Below are positions 54,002-63,500 of a stretch of 64,000 bases of DNA, piece after piece. The DNA is from an uncultured Planctomycetales bacterium (GTDB taxonomy: Bacteria; Planctomycetota; Planctomycetia; Isosphaerales; Isosphaeraceae). The notes under the pieces are model-generated. The model was not told the origin of the DNA, made no database searches, and saw only the letters and a list, made by a program, of their open reading frames with translations. Position 1 is the first letter of the stretch; each line of letters starts with the position of its first letter. A program made the translations under genes and the position numbers. The stretch spans positions 1 to 64,000 of the forward strand of contig CAIYJE010000145.1 in assembly GCA_903926465.1 (NCBI GenBank), in the 5' to 3' direction.

Positions 54002-56287
54002 ATGGCATATATTCGAAAAACCGTGTTGTACTCGGTCTTCAGTGGTCTGCTGGCAAGCCTCGCTGTTCATGCGGTTCGAGCCGAGGACTGGAAACCGGCC
54101 AAGGGGCCCTTGATGACGCGATGGGCAAAGGATGTTTCACCAACCAATGCCCTGCCAGACTATCCCCGGCCTCAGTTTGAGCGGGCCGACTGGCTGAACC
54201 TGAACGGGCTCTGGCAGCTTGAGTTTGGGAAGGACGGAGATCCGCCACCGACCGGTCAAACGCTCTCGAAGCAGATCCTGGTCCCTTTTCCGGTTGAGTC
54301 GGCCCTCTCGGGGGTGATGGAGCACTCGGACAGGCTCTGGTACAGGCGGCAATTTCAGGTGCCGCAGTCTTGGAGCGGACGCCGGGTCCTGCTCCACTTT
54401 GGTGCCGTGGACTGGGAAACGACCGTATGGGTGAACGGTAAAGAGCTGGGGTTTCACAAGGGGGGCTTTGATGGCTTCTCGTTTGACATCACGCCGGCTC
54501 TGAAAGAAGGTGTGGATCAAGAGTTGATTGTAGGTGTTTGGGATCCAACCGATGCGGGAACCCAGCCACGTGGTAAGCAGGCTCTGAAGCCCGAGGGAAT
54601 CTTCTACACGCCAACCACCGGGATCTGGCAAACGGTCTGGCTAGAGCCGGTCAACACCACCCATATCGAATCCATCAAGATTGTGCCCGACCTCACGCAT
54701 TCCTGTGCACACGTCTCGGTACTGGCAACCAGCCCGCCAGAGGCAACCAGCAACTTGAAGGCACGGCTCAAGGCGATGGTCGATGGCAAAGAAGTTGCTG
54801 CTGTGGAAGGGATACCCGGATCACCGCTTGAGCTGAAAATTGCCAGCCCGAAGCTCTGGAGCCCAGACAGGCCGTTTCTGTATGACCTGGTTGTGGAACT
54901 GGTCCAGAATGGCACGGTTGTGGATACCGCCCGAAGTTACTTCGGGATGCGAGACGTGAAGCTGGCCACGCTTGCAGACGGCATGACGCGGATCATGCTC
55001 AATAACCAGTTTGTGTTCCAGATGGGCCCGCTCGATCAGGGGTTCTGGCCAGACGGCCTGTACACGCCCCCCACCGAAGAGGCGCTCAAGTATGATATTG
55101 AGATCACCAAGAAACTTGGCTTCAACACCACGCGCAAGCATGTGAAGGTTGAGCCCGACCGCTGGTACTACTGGTGTGACAAGCTCGGCCTGCTGGTCTG
55201 GCAGGACATGCCGTCTGGCGATCGCTTCATCGGCCCCAACGACCCCGATATTACGCGTTCGCCCGAGTCGGCAAAGCAGTACGAGGTTGAGCTGAAGGCA
55301 ATGATCGACGGGCTACACAACCACCCTTCGATCATTCTCTGGGTGGTGTTCAACGAAGGCTGGGGGCAGTTTGACACGGCACGCATTGCCGAGTGGACCA
55401 AGCAGTACGACCCGACCCGGTTGGTCGATTCGGCCAGTGGCTGGACCGACCGCGGTGTGGGTGATATGCATGATATGCACAACTACCCGGGGCCTGGTAC
55501 GTTCAAGACCGAACCGACGCGTGCTGCCGTGCTGGGTGAATTTGGCGGTCTTGGGTTGGGCGTTGATGGCCACAACTGGACCGATAAAACCTGGGGCTAC
55601 CAGGGGATGGCCAGCAAGGCGGACCTGACGCGCAAGTATCTGAGCCTGATTCAGCGGACCTACGCGCTGAGCGTTGAGCAAGGGATGAGCGCGGCCATTT
55701 ACACGCAATTGACCGATGTGGAGACCGAGGCCAACGGGTTGCTAACGTACGATCGCGAGGTGATCAAGGTCGACCTGGACCGGGTGGCTCGTGCCAACCA
55801 AGGAGATCTCTCTGGCATCCCAATCGTGAAGCCCATTGTTCCCACCGCGCGTGAGCAGGAATTCACCTGGTCTTACAGCACCATCAGCCCGCCTGAAGAC
55901 TGGTTCCAGCCCACGTTTGACGCCACGGGCTGGAAACAAGGGCCTGGCGGTTTCGGTACCAAAAGTACACCGGGCGCCACGGTGCGTACCGACTGGGACA
56001 GTGGCGATATCTGGCTCAGGCGTGAATTCACGCTCCCAGACCTTGACCCCGCCAAACTGCTGTTGCTGGTGCATCATGATGAAGACGCCGAGGCGTACAT
56101 CAACGGCGTGCTGGCCGCCAAGCTGGGTGGCTTTACCAGCACCTATGAAGAGGTGGGAATCTCGCCCGAAGCTCAGGCCGTTATCAAACCTGGCAAGAAT
56201 ACCGTGGCCGTGCATTGCCACCAGACCAGCGGAGGCCAGTACATTGACCTGGGCTTCTCCGCGGTTCAGGAACCGGTTGCCAAGTAA
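54002..56287 (+). CDS. Exported GH2 family beta-glycosidase
   Basis: 761-residue glycoside hydrolase family 2 protein (beta-galactosidase, glucuronidase or mannosidase type) with a signal peptide of about 27 residues (VRAED). The sugar-binding jelly-roll domain includes LNLNGLWQLEF and VWVNGKELGFHKGGFDGFSFD (here given as two parts of the same domain), then the Ig-like middle domain, then the TIM barrel with KLGFNTTRKHVKVEP, the acid/base Glu in VVFNEGWGQFD near 450 and the nucleophile Glu in LGEFGG near 513. A C-terminal beta-domain of about 125 residues ends the protein (WLRREFTLP, YINGVLAAKLGG). Substrate cannot be fixed. It opens a co-directional series of glycan-related genes. Confidence 0.93.
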   Translation: MAYIRKTVLYSVFSGLLASLAVHAVRAEDWKPAKGPLMTRWAKDVSPTNALPDYPRPQFERADWLNLNGLWQLEFGKDGDPPPTGQTLSKQILVPFPVESALSGVMEHSDRLWYRRQFQVPQSWSGRRVLLHFGAVDWETTVWVNGKELGFHKGGFDGFSFDITPALKEGVDQELIVGVWDPTDAGTQPRGKQALKPEGIFYTPTTGIWQTVWLEPVNTTHIESIKIVPDLTHSCAHVSVLATSPPEATSNLKARLKAMVDGKEVAAVEGIPGSPLELKIASPKLWSPDRPFLYDLVVELVQNGTVVDTARSYFGMRDVKLATLADGMTRIMLNNQFVFQMGPLDQGFWPDGLYTPPTEEALKYDIEITKKLGFNTTRKHVKVEPDRWYYWCDKLGLLVWQDMPSGDRFIGPNDPDITRSPESAKQYEVELKAMIDGLHNHPSIILWVVFNEGWGQFDTARIAEWTKQYDPTRLVDSASGWTDRGVGDMHDMHNYPGPGTFKTEPTRAAVLGEFGGLGLGVDGHNWTDKTWGYQGMASKADLTRKYLSLIQRTYALSVEQGMSAAIYTQLTDVETEANGLLTYDREVIKVDLDRVARANQGDLSGIPIVKPIVPTAREQEFTWSYSTISPPEDWFQPTFDATGWKQGPGGFGTKSTPGATVRTDWDSGDIWLRREFTLPDLDPAKLLLLVHHDEDAEAYINGVLAAKLGGFTSTYEEVGISPEAQAVIKPGKNTVAVHCHQTSGGQYIDLGFSAVQEPVAK

Positions 56288-56423
56288 ACGTGGTCGGTTT
56301 TGGGTGCCAGGGTGCCAGGCTTGCCTGACGCCCTGGCGTTCATTCGATCGGTTCTTGAAGTTCCTGTATGGAAGCCTGGGTGAAACTATCGTTCATGTCA
56401 TCCTTTTGTTCAGGTGTGCTGGA

Positions 56424-57695
56424 ATGGTCTGTCGCTTGTTCGTGGCCTGGGTGCTGTGGCTTTCTATCCAAACCGGCTGTGGTCTTGCGCCACGCGCGAA
56501 TGCCCAAGAGCCAGCGCCAGCGGGCGCGGGGGCAATGATTGATGCCACGTCGTTGCATCACAAGGTCCTGTGTGGGTACCAGGGATGGTTCCGATGTCCG
56601 GGCGATCCCGCTGGTAACTTCTGGCGGCACTGGAGCCGGGATGGCCGGCGGCTCACGGGCTCAACGCTGACGTTCGAGATGTGGCCCGATATGTCTGAAT
56701 ACGAGCCGGCTGAAAAATATCAAGCCGCTGGGTTCACGCATCAAGACGGATCGCCCGCCTATCTTTTTAGTTCTGCAAACTCGAGAACGGTGAGCCGGCA
56801 CTTCGACTGGATGCGGCAATATGGAATTGACGGCGTGTTGCTGCAGCGGTTTCTGGTCGCCTTGAACGATCAATCGACCGATCTGGTGCTGTCTCATGTT
56901 CAGAAGGCTGCCCAGGAAACGGGCCGCACGTATGCGATTGGCTATGACCTGACCGGTGCTCCCGTTGAGACGACCTATGAGACGCTGGTCTCTGACTGGA
57001 AGCGGCTGGTTGATGAGAAAAAGCTTAACCAGGATCCGCGCTACCTGCACCACAATGGGAAACCCGTACTGTTTGTGTACGGGTTCTTCAGCGACCGGTT
57101 TGGGCCGGAACTCGCGAATCGCCTGATTGACTTTCTCAAAAATGACCCACGGTATGGTGTCACCCTGATCGGTGGCACTCAGTGGCACTGGCGAACAGAA
57201 AAACGGGAAGACTGGGCCAAGGTCTTCCGCCGGTTCGATGTGATCAGTCCCTGGAACGTGGGAAATTACTCGCGGGATGGGGAGAAACGCCAGGCAACTA
57301 CCAATTACTGGAAAGCCGATTTTGAAGAGGCTCGGAAGTGCGGGATGGCGTACTTGCCAGTAATTTACCCCGGTTTTGCCTGGACCAATCTAGCGGGAGC
57401 CCGTGCAGAGAAAGACACCCTGCCCCGCCTGGGTGGCGAGTTTTTCTGGCGGCAGTTTTCCAAGGCTGCCGACCTGAAGCTGGATATGGCTTACGTGGCG
57501 ATGTTTGATGAGGTCGATGAGGGAACCGCCATCTTCAAGGTCACAAACCAACCGCCTGGTCCTGGGCGCTTTGTCACGCTTGATGGGCTACCCACCGACT
57601 GGTACCTCCGGCTCACCGGCGAAGGCACCAGGCTGATCCGGGGGGAACGGCCGAACCAAGAAACGGTGCCGGGGACTGAGAACAGCCAGCCCTAG
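56424..57695 (+). CDS. Exported GH71/GH99-like glycoside hydrolase
   Basis: 423-residue protein related to the GH71/GH99-like TIM-barrel hydrolases (alpha-glucanase and endo-alpha-mannanase type). Signal peptide with a possible lipobox (IQTGC), then HHKVLCGYQGWFRCPGDP, typical for the start of these proteins, WPDMSEYEPAEKY, HFDWMRQYGIDGVLLQRF, YAIGYDLTGAP, LFVYGFFSDRF, and late VIYPGFAWTN followed by MAYVAMFDEVDEGTAIFK with candidate catalytic carboxylates. The ATG at 56424 is the first giving a signal peptide; the frame remains open upstream into the GH2 gene but in non-coding character. It follows GH2 by 136 bases and probably acts on the same polysaccharide. Family fairly sure; bond specificity unknown. 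Confidence 0.83.
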   Translation: MVCRLFVAWVLWLSIQTGCGLAPRANAQEPAPAGAGAMIDATSLHHKVLCGYQGWFRCPGDPAGNFWRHWSRDGRRLTGSTLTFEMWPDMSEYEPAEKYQAAGFTHQDGSPAYLFSSANSRTVSRHFDWMRQYGIDGVLLQRFLVALNDQSTDLVLSHVQKAAQETGRTYAIGYDLTGAPVETTYETLVSDWKRLVDEKKLNQDPRYLHHNGKPVLFVYGFFSDRFGPELANRLIDFLKNDPRYGVTLIGGTQWHWRTEKREDWAKVFRRFDVISPWNVGNYSRDGEKRQATTNYWKADFEEARKCGMAYLPVIYPGFAWTNLAGARAEKDTLPRLGGEFFWRQFSKAADLKLDMAYVAMFDEVDEGTAIFKVTNQPPGPGRFVTLDGLPTDWYLRLTGEGTRLIRGERPNQETVPGTENSQP

Positions 57696-57921
57696 TTCGC
57701 CGTTCGCAAGTATTCCTTGATTGGCTTGAGTTATTTATGCCCGGTGGTACCCAGATTTTTGAGTCATGAACGGATCATGCGAATCCGTTCGTTCAGGGAC
57801 GCGGTCCCGCACTTTCATTACGGCTGGGTTCGTGGCTATTCTGGGTTATTCCGTTCATACGCAACGCGCGTCTTTGAAATTCGCAACTCCCGAATTGCCC
57901 CTTGCGGGACAGGTCTCATTC

Positions 57922-60285
57922 ATGAGTTCGCTGACGGCCTCACTCTTGCTGGCTTTTCTGTGCGCGGGGCTGGGCTCCGGCAAAATCAACATCTCAGACG
58001 CGACCATCGTCACCCGGGGCGAAGCAGCCTCGGCTGTGGAAAAAACAGCCGTCACCGTTCTGGTTGAGGAGTCCGAAAAACGGACCGGAATCCGCTGGAA
58101 GTCTGGTACCGATGCTCCGGCATCGGGGGCCGTGATCGTGGCAACAACCAAGCTCGAGGGCATAAGTTTAGGCAACACCGTTCCGGAATTGGTCCGCAAA
58201 GCCGCGGCTGGTCTGAAGGCCGAAGGATATGTGCTGACGGTAGATCGAAGCCAGACGGGACGACCGATGGTCTGGATTGTTGGGGCCGATGCACGCGGCC
58301 TGCTGTTTGGAATCGGGAACTTGCTCCGAATCATGGAGATGAGCCGGGGTTCAGTCACCGTTGATGCTGGGGTTCAAATTGTCACCTCACCAGCCTATCC
58401 AATCCGCGGGCACCAGCTTGGATACCGCAACCGCGCCAATTCGTGGGACGCCTGGGATGTGGCTCAGTTCGATCAGTACATCCGCGAACTTGCCATCTTT
58501 GGGGCCAACTGCGTTGAGAATATTCCCTTTGAAGACGGCACGCCGGGCGTCCACATGAAGTTGCCTCGCGCTCAGATGAACATCAAAATGAGCGAGATCT
58601 GCCAACGCTATGATCAAGATTACTGGCTCTGGACTCCGGCCGATTTCGACCTGACCGATGCCGCCAAGCGGGCGAAGGCACTGAAAGAGCATGAGGAACT
58701 GTACCGGGCTTGCCCCAGGCTCGACAGTGTCTTTTTCCCAGGCGGTGATCCCGGCGATAACCCGGCCAGACTGGTGATCGCGTTCCTTGAAGACGTGGCG
58801 GTTCCGCTGGTCAAATATCACCCCAAGGCCAAGGTGTGGCTCTCGCTCCAGGCGTTCAGCCCAGAGGATGCGGAGCTGGTCTACAAATATCTCGATGACA
58901 AGTTGCCCGATTGGTTCGGCGGGCTCGTTTACGGACCGAGCAGCCCACCGCTTCAGGCCACCAGACAGCGACTGAACCCGAAATACCCGATCCGAAACTA
59001 TCCAGACATCACCCACAACGTGCGCAGTCAGTTCCCGATCCCTTGGTGGGATCCTGCGCTGGCGTTCACGCTGGGCCGAGAAGCTATCAACCCCCGCCCA
59101 CGCCAGTACCAGGCCATTCACAATGCACTGGCACCATACACTGCGGGCTTTCTGAGCTACTCTGATGGTGTTCACGATGACGTGAACAAGATCGTCTGGA
59201 ATCTCCTTGCCTGGGATCCGGAAACGCCCATCCGTCAGATTCTCGTTGAATACACGAACTTCTTCTTCACGTCGGCGGTGGCCCAGCAAGCGGCTGATGG
59301 AATTTTGGCGCTGGAGAAGAACTGGATTGGGGCCTTGCGTGACAATGGCGGCGTTGATGCCACGCTTGCCCTTTGGCAAGACCTGGAAAAGAAGGCTCCC
59401 CAGCTTGCCGGCAACTGGCGATGGCAGATGTGTCTGGTTCGCGCGATGTATGATGCCTACACCCGCCATCGCCTGATTCAGGAAGAGGCGCAGGAGGTTG
59501 CAGCCCTCTCAAAGCTGGCCAGCATTCCCCCCGGTGAGACGCAGCAGGCGATGGATGCCGCCCTGGCAATTCTCAAGCAGGCTGAGACAGATCCGACCCG
59601 TCCCGATCTACGTCAGCGGATCGAAGAGCTGAGTGCGGCCCTGTTCCAGTCGATTTCGCTCCAGTCAAGCGTGACGAAGCACCAGGCCAGCGGCAAGGAG
59701 CGTGGCTGCTTCCTCGACTTTGTTGACCATCCCCTGAACAACCGTTGGTGGCTTGAAGATGAGTTCAAGACGATTGCCAACCTGGCATCTGATGGCGACC
59801 GTCGCGCCCGTCTGGAAACGCTCAGAACCTGGGAACATCCGGGCCCTGGCAGTTTCTATGACAGCGTTGGTAACCCCGGCAAAGCCACTCATGTGGTTGT
59901 GGGCGATATCACCAACGTCGGAGAGAGCCTGGACCATACACCGATCCCCGAAATCCTCTTCTGGGAGAATGGGTCGAGCCGCAAGAAGCCAGCCTGGATG
60001 TGCATCATGAACTGGCCGACTGCAATGCGTTACACGGGACTGGACCCCGACGGCGACTATGTGATCCGCACGACCGGTAATCGAGAATGCCGCCTGTCGA
60101 TTGATGGTGAGCGGATCATGCCGACTCTCGATCGCCAAGCGGTTGGTGAGTTCAAGGAGTTCCCGGTACCCAAGAAGCACCTTGCCGATCGCGAGATCAC
60201 TTTGACGTTTGAACGCCCTTCCGAGCCCCAGCTCAACTGGCGAGAACAGTCAAGACTTTCAGAACTCTGGTTAATCAAGAAGTGA
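57922..60285 (+). CDS. Exported putative glycoside hydrolase with GH20/GH67-like N-terminal domain
   Basis: 787-residue exported protein. Signal peptide (SSLTASLLLAFLCAGLGS), then an alpha/beta domain like the non-catalytic domain 2 of GH20 hexosaminidases and GH67 glucuronidases (TAVTVLVEESEKRTGIRW, GLLFGIGNLLRIMEM). The large middle part looks like a TIM barrel (YPIRGHQLGYRNRANSWD, FGANCVENIPFED, SVFFPGGDPGDNP, WLSLQAFSPEDAE) and ends in a helical region followed by a beta-domain (DYVIRTTGNRECRLSIDG). Candidate catalytic acids are not certain. ATG 57922 is preferred because it begins the signal peptide; an in-frame ATG at 57766 would place 52 residues before it. It is closely followed by a terminator. 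Confidence 0.7.
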   Translation: MSSLTASLLLAFLCAGLGSGKINISDATIVTRGEAASAVEKTAVTVLVEESEKRTGIRWKSGTDAPASGAVIVATTKLEGISLGNTVPELVRKAAAGLKAEGYVLTVDRSQTGRPMVWIVGADARGLLFGIGNLLRIMEMSRGSVTVDAGVQIVTSPAYPIRGHQLGYRNRANSWDAWDVAQFDQYIRELAIFGANCVENIPFEDGTPGVHMKLPRAQMNIKMSEICQRYDQDYWLWTPADFDLTDAAKRAKALKEHEELYRACPRLDSVFFPGGDPGDNPARLVIAFLEDVAVPLVKYHPKAKVWLSLQAFSPEDAELVYKYLDDKLPDWFGGLVYGPSSPPLQATRQRLNPKYPIRNYPDITHNVRSQFPIPWWDPALAFTLGREAINPRPRQYQAIHNALAPYTAGFLSYSDGVHDDVNKIVWNLLAWDPETPIRQILVEYTNFFFTSAVAQQAADGILALEKNWIGALRDNGGVDATLALWQDLEKKAPQLAGNWRWQMCLVRAMYDAYTRHRLIQEEAQEVAALSKLASIPPGETQQAMDAALAILKQAETDPTRPDLRQRIEELSAALFQSISLQSSVTKHQASGKERGCFLDFVDHPLNNRWWLEDEFKTIANLASDGDRRARLETLRTWEHPGPGSFYDSVGNPGKATHVVVGDITNVGESLDHTPIPEILFWENGSSRKKPAWMCIMNWPTAMRYTGLDPDGDYVIRTTGNRECRLSIDGERIMPTLDRQAVGEFKEFPVPKKHLADREITLTFERPSEPQLNWREQSRLSELWLIKK

Positions 60286-60319
60286 CGCATCCGCATTGTG
60301 AGATCGAATCGACCGAACG

Positions 60320-60362
60320 GGGGCGGCCGGATCATCGTGAGTCGGCCGCCCCTGGCCATTTT
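60320..60362 (+). terminator. Intrinsic terminator after the GH20/GH67-like gene
   Basis: GGGGCGGCCG (60320-60329) and CGGCCGCCCC (60343-60352) form a perfect 10-bp GC-rich stem with a 13-base loop, followed within a few bases by TTTT (60359-60362). It ends the glycoside hydrolase transcription unit 35 bases after the stop. Confidence 0.82.
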
Positions 60363-60571
60363 GCTCGACCTGCACCCCTCCCGTAACGAACTTAGGGCAG
60401 AGTGTTTCGCTTTTGCGCAAAGCCGGCAAGGGTCCGTCGCGTATTTCCTTCTGGCGGTAGCAGTACGGCCTGTGGCGTGCGATGTTCGCGGCTTTTTTGT
60501 ACGATCATGCTGAGAAACTGCACGGGCGATTCTGCACGCCTGCAAGCCCGCGACGAAGGACCCTTTCCACC

Positions 60572-63500
60572 ATGCGTCTTTATCTCGCCCTTCCCTGCCT
60601 CATGGTTGGCCTGCAGACCTGGGTTGTTCAGGGGGCCTCTGCTCCGGATGAGCCTGGCCGCGCCGTTGAAGAGATTGCAGCCGAGCCCTGGGCGGACCCT
60701 GGCCTGAAGGTCAAGCAGGGGCTCATGCTCTGGCTAGACGCCGGCCGTCTGAACGCTGCTCGCAAGGCGCATGCAGAGGCGGAGATTGTTGGGAACGCCC
60801 GAGTTGGAACCTGGTATGACGCATCCGGGCATGGGCGGCACCTGACCCAGTCGGTTGAGGCTGCCCAGCCGCAGTATCTTGAGGGAGCCGTCCGGTTCGA
60901 TGGAGAGGCCAGCTATCTGGAACGAGCCGGGCTGGATCTGCACATCAAGGATTTCACGCTGTTCTTGGTGGCCGCGCCGCTGACCAACGGTGGTGGTTTT
61001 CGGGCCTTTGCGGCGCTACGTCAGGATGGCCAGCTTGATTACTCAAGCGGCGTGACTGTGGATATGGGCCCTGGGATTTCCGGGCGGTTTGAGACGCTTA
61101 ATGTTGAGGGTAAAGGATTCAATGGCGCGGAGAATCTGCTGACAGCGGCGACCAGCTTTGGAATCGTCAGGCGGATGACCGTCACTTCCAGCGTGAGCCC
61201 GGGTGGCATCAAACTCTTCATGGACGGCCAGGCCGCGGGTGCGCGAGATCGCGCAGTGTCCATCTTCGATACCAACCGGATTCTTGTGGGGGCCCGATTC
61301 TACGGATCTCCTGGGGCCATTCGTGGGTTCCTTGAAGGGGATGTTCTCCAGGTCTTGCTCTATGATCGGGTGTTGAATGATCAGGAACGGGCCGAGGTCG
61401 AAGCCTACCTGGCCACCAGGCTGGGCGGGCCAGATCCGGTCACCCGCCCTGGCCGCACCACCGTTGGCAAGCCGCTGGTGGCGGTGCCAAACCCGCCCCC
61501 TGTGCAAATGCTGGTGCCTGGTTACGCTGCTCGCGAGATACCCGTCGAACTCGCCAACGTCAACAACGTGCGCTATCGCCACGATGGAAAACTGGTTGCG
61601 CTGCGTTATGACGGCAACATCGAATTGCTGTCCGATCGGGATGGCGACGGCCTTGAAGAAACGGTCGAGCGATTCTGGGAGAACACGGGGAGCCTGGTTG
61701 CCCCGATTGGTATGGCACTGACTCCGCCCAACGATCCCCGTGGCGAAGGGGTGTTTGTGGCCTCAAAGGGGAAGGTTTCGCTGATTATCGATCCGGATCG
61801 GGACGGCAAGGCCGATGAAGAGATTGTCATTGCCAAAGGCTGGAAAGAACTGCCGCACGGCGTCGATGCGCTTGGGGTTGCGGTGGATGATCATGGGGCC
61901 GTCTACTTCGGCCTGGGCACTACCGACTTCACCAACGCATACGTGCTCAATGACAAAGGGGAGCCCGGCTATCGACTGGAAGACGAGCACGGCACCATCC
62001 AGAAGATTGCGGCTGACTTTTCCGGTCGAGAGATCATTGCCACCGGCATCCGTTTTCCGGTGGGGCTTGCGTTTAACCGGAATCATGACCTGTTTGCCAC
62101 CGATCAGGAAGGGGCCACCTGGCTGCCCAACGGCAACCCCTTCGATGAGTTACTGTACATCCGGCCAAAACGGCACTACGGCTTTCCACCCCGGCATCCC
62201 ACGCATCTGCCCTCGGTGATTGATGAGCCGAGCGTTTTTGACTACGCCCCGCAGCACCAGTCTACCTGTGGCCTGTTCTTCAATGAGGCGGTCAACGGTG
62301 GGCCGGTTTTCGGGCCGGCGCACTGGGCCGGCGATGCACTGGTGACCGGCTACTCGCGCGGCAAGCTCTATCGCACAAAACTGGCCAAAACCGACGCCGG
62401 TTATATTGCTCAGAACCAGATGTTTGCCGTGCTGGATATGCTTCCGGCCGATGCATGCGTTTCCCCCCGGGGTGATCTGGTGGTGGCCGCCCACAGCGGC
62501 CAACCAGACTGGGGGAGCGGGCCCAAGGGAATTGGCAAGCTATTCCAGATTCGTAGAAATCAACCCGAAACCGCTCAACCGGTGCTGGTCTACGCCGCCG
62601 GCCCCCAGGAGGTGCGGGTGGTGTTTGATCGCCCCCTTGATCCTGCGCAGTTGCAAGACCTGGTGAAACGGACCTCCATCGAATACGGACGGGCCGTGAG
62701 TCCGGCCGACCGGTTCGAGTCGCTCCGTCCCGGTTATGAGGTGGTCGGCCGGCAACTGGCCACCCCTCGATTCGAACTGCCGATCCTGTCGGCTCAGATC
62801 TCGACCGACTCTCGTTCCTTGTTGCTTGCCACGGCCCCCCACCCAGAGGCGGTTTCTTACGCCCTGACCCTGCCCGCTCCCATGCAACCGGCCGGTCAGC
62901 CGCCAGCCATGCTTCCGCAGGTTGCTGAGATTGACCTGGGTTACGATCTTTCTGGTGTGGACGTGCAGTGGAAACCAGAACTGGGACAGGGCGGCTGGTC
63001 TGGCTGGCTGCCGCACCCCAACCTGGCCGTTTCTCGTGAGTTCACGGCCGGCAGTGCCGATCATGACCGGCTCTGGAAGTCGATCTCGACCCCGGGTCGG
63101 ATCATGCTCAGGTCCAGGCTTAACCTCTGGCAATTGCTTCGGCCGGCCGTGCAGCCAGGCTCAACACCCGGTTACCAGTTGCCTGAGGAAGACGTCACGC
63201 TGACCGTGACCGCATCTGGTCCCCTTTCCGTTTCATCCACGGCGGAGTGCACCAACCTGGGTGCAGACCGAGACGGCAAATACCGGACGAAGCTACGGGT
63301 GAAACCCCGTGAGCGTGAATGGCTGCCGCTTGAGATCTCGATGCCTACCGGCGCAGCCCCATTCCTGGACGTGACCTGGGAAACCGCCGAAGACGACCGG
63401 CCCAGGGCCCTGCCGCTGAGACGGGTTCTGCTCCCCTGGGCCACGGTTGACCAGACCACGGAACTTGGCCAGCGCGAGATTCCTGAGTTGAAGGGCGGAG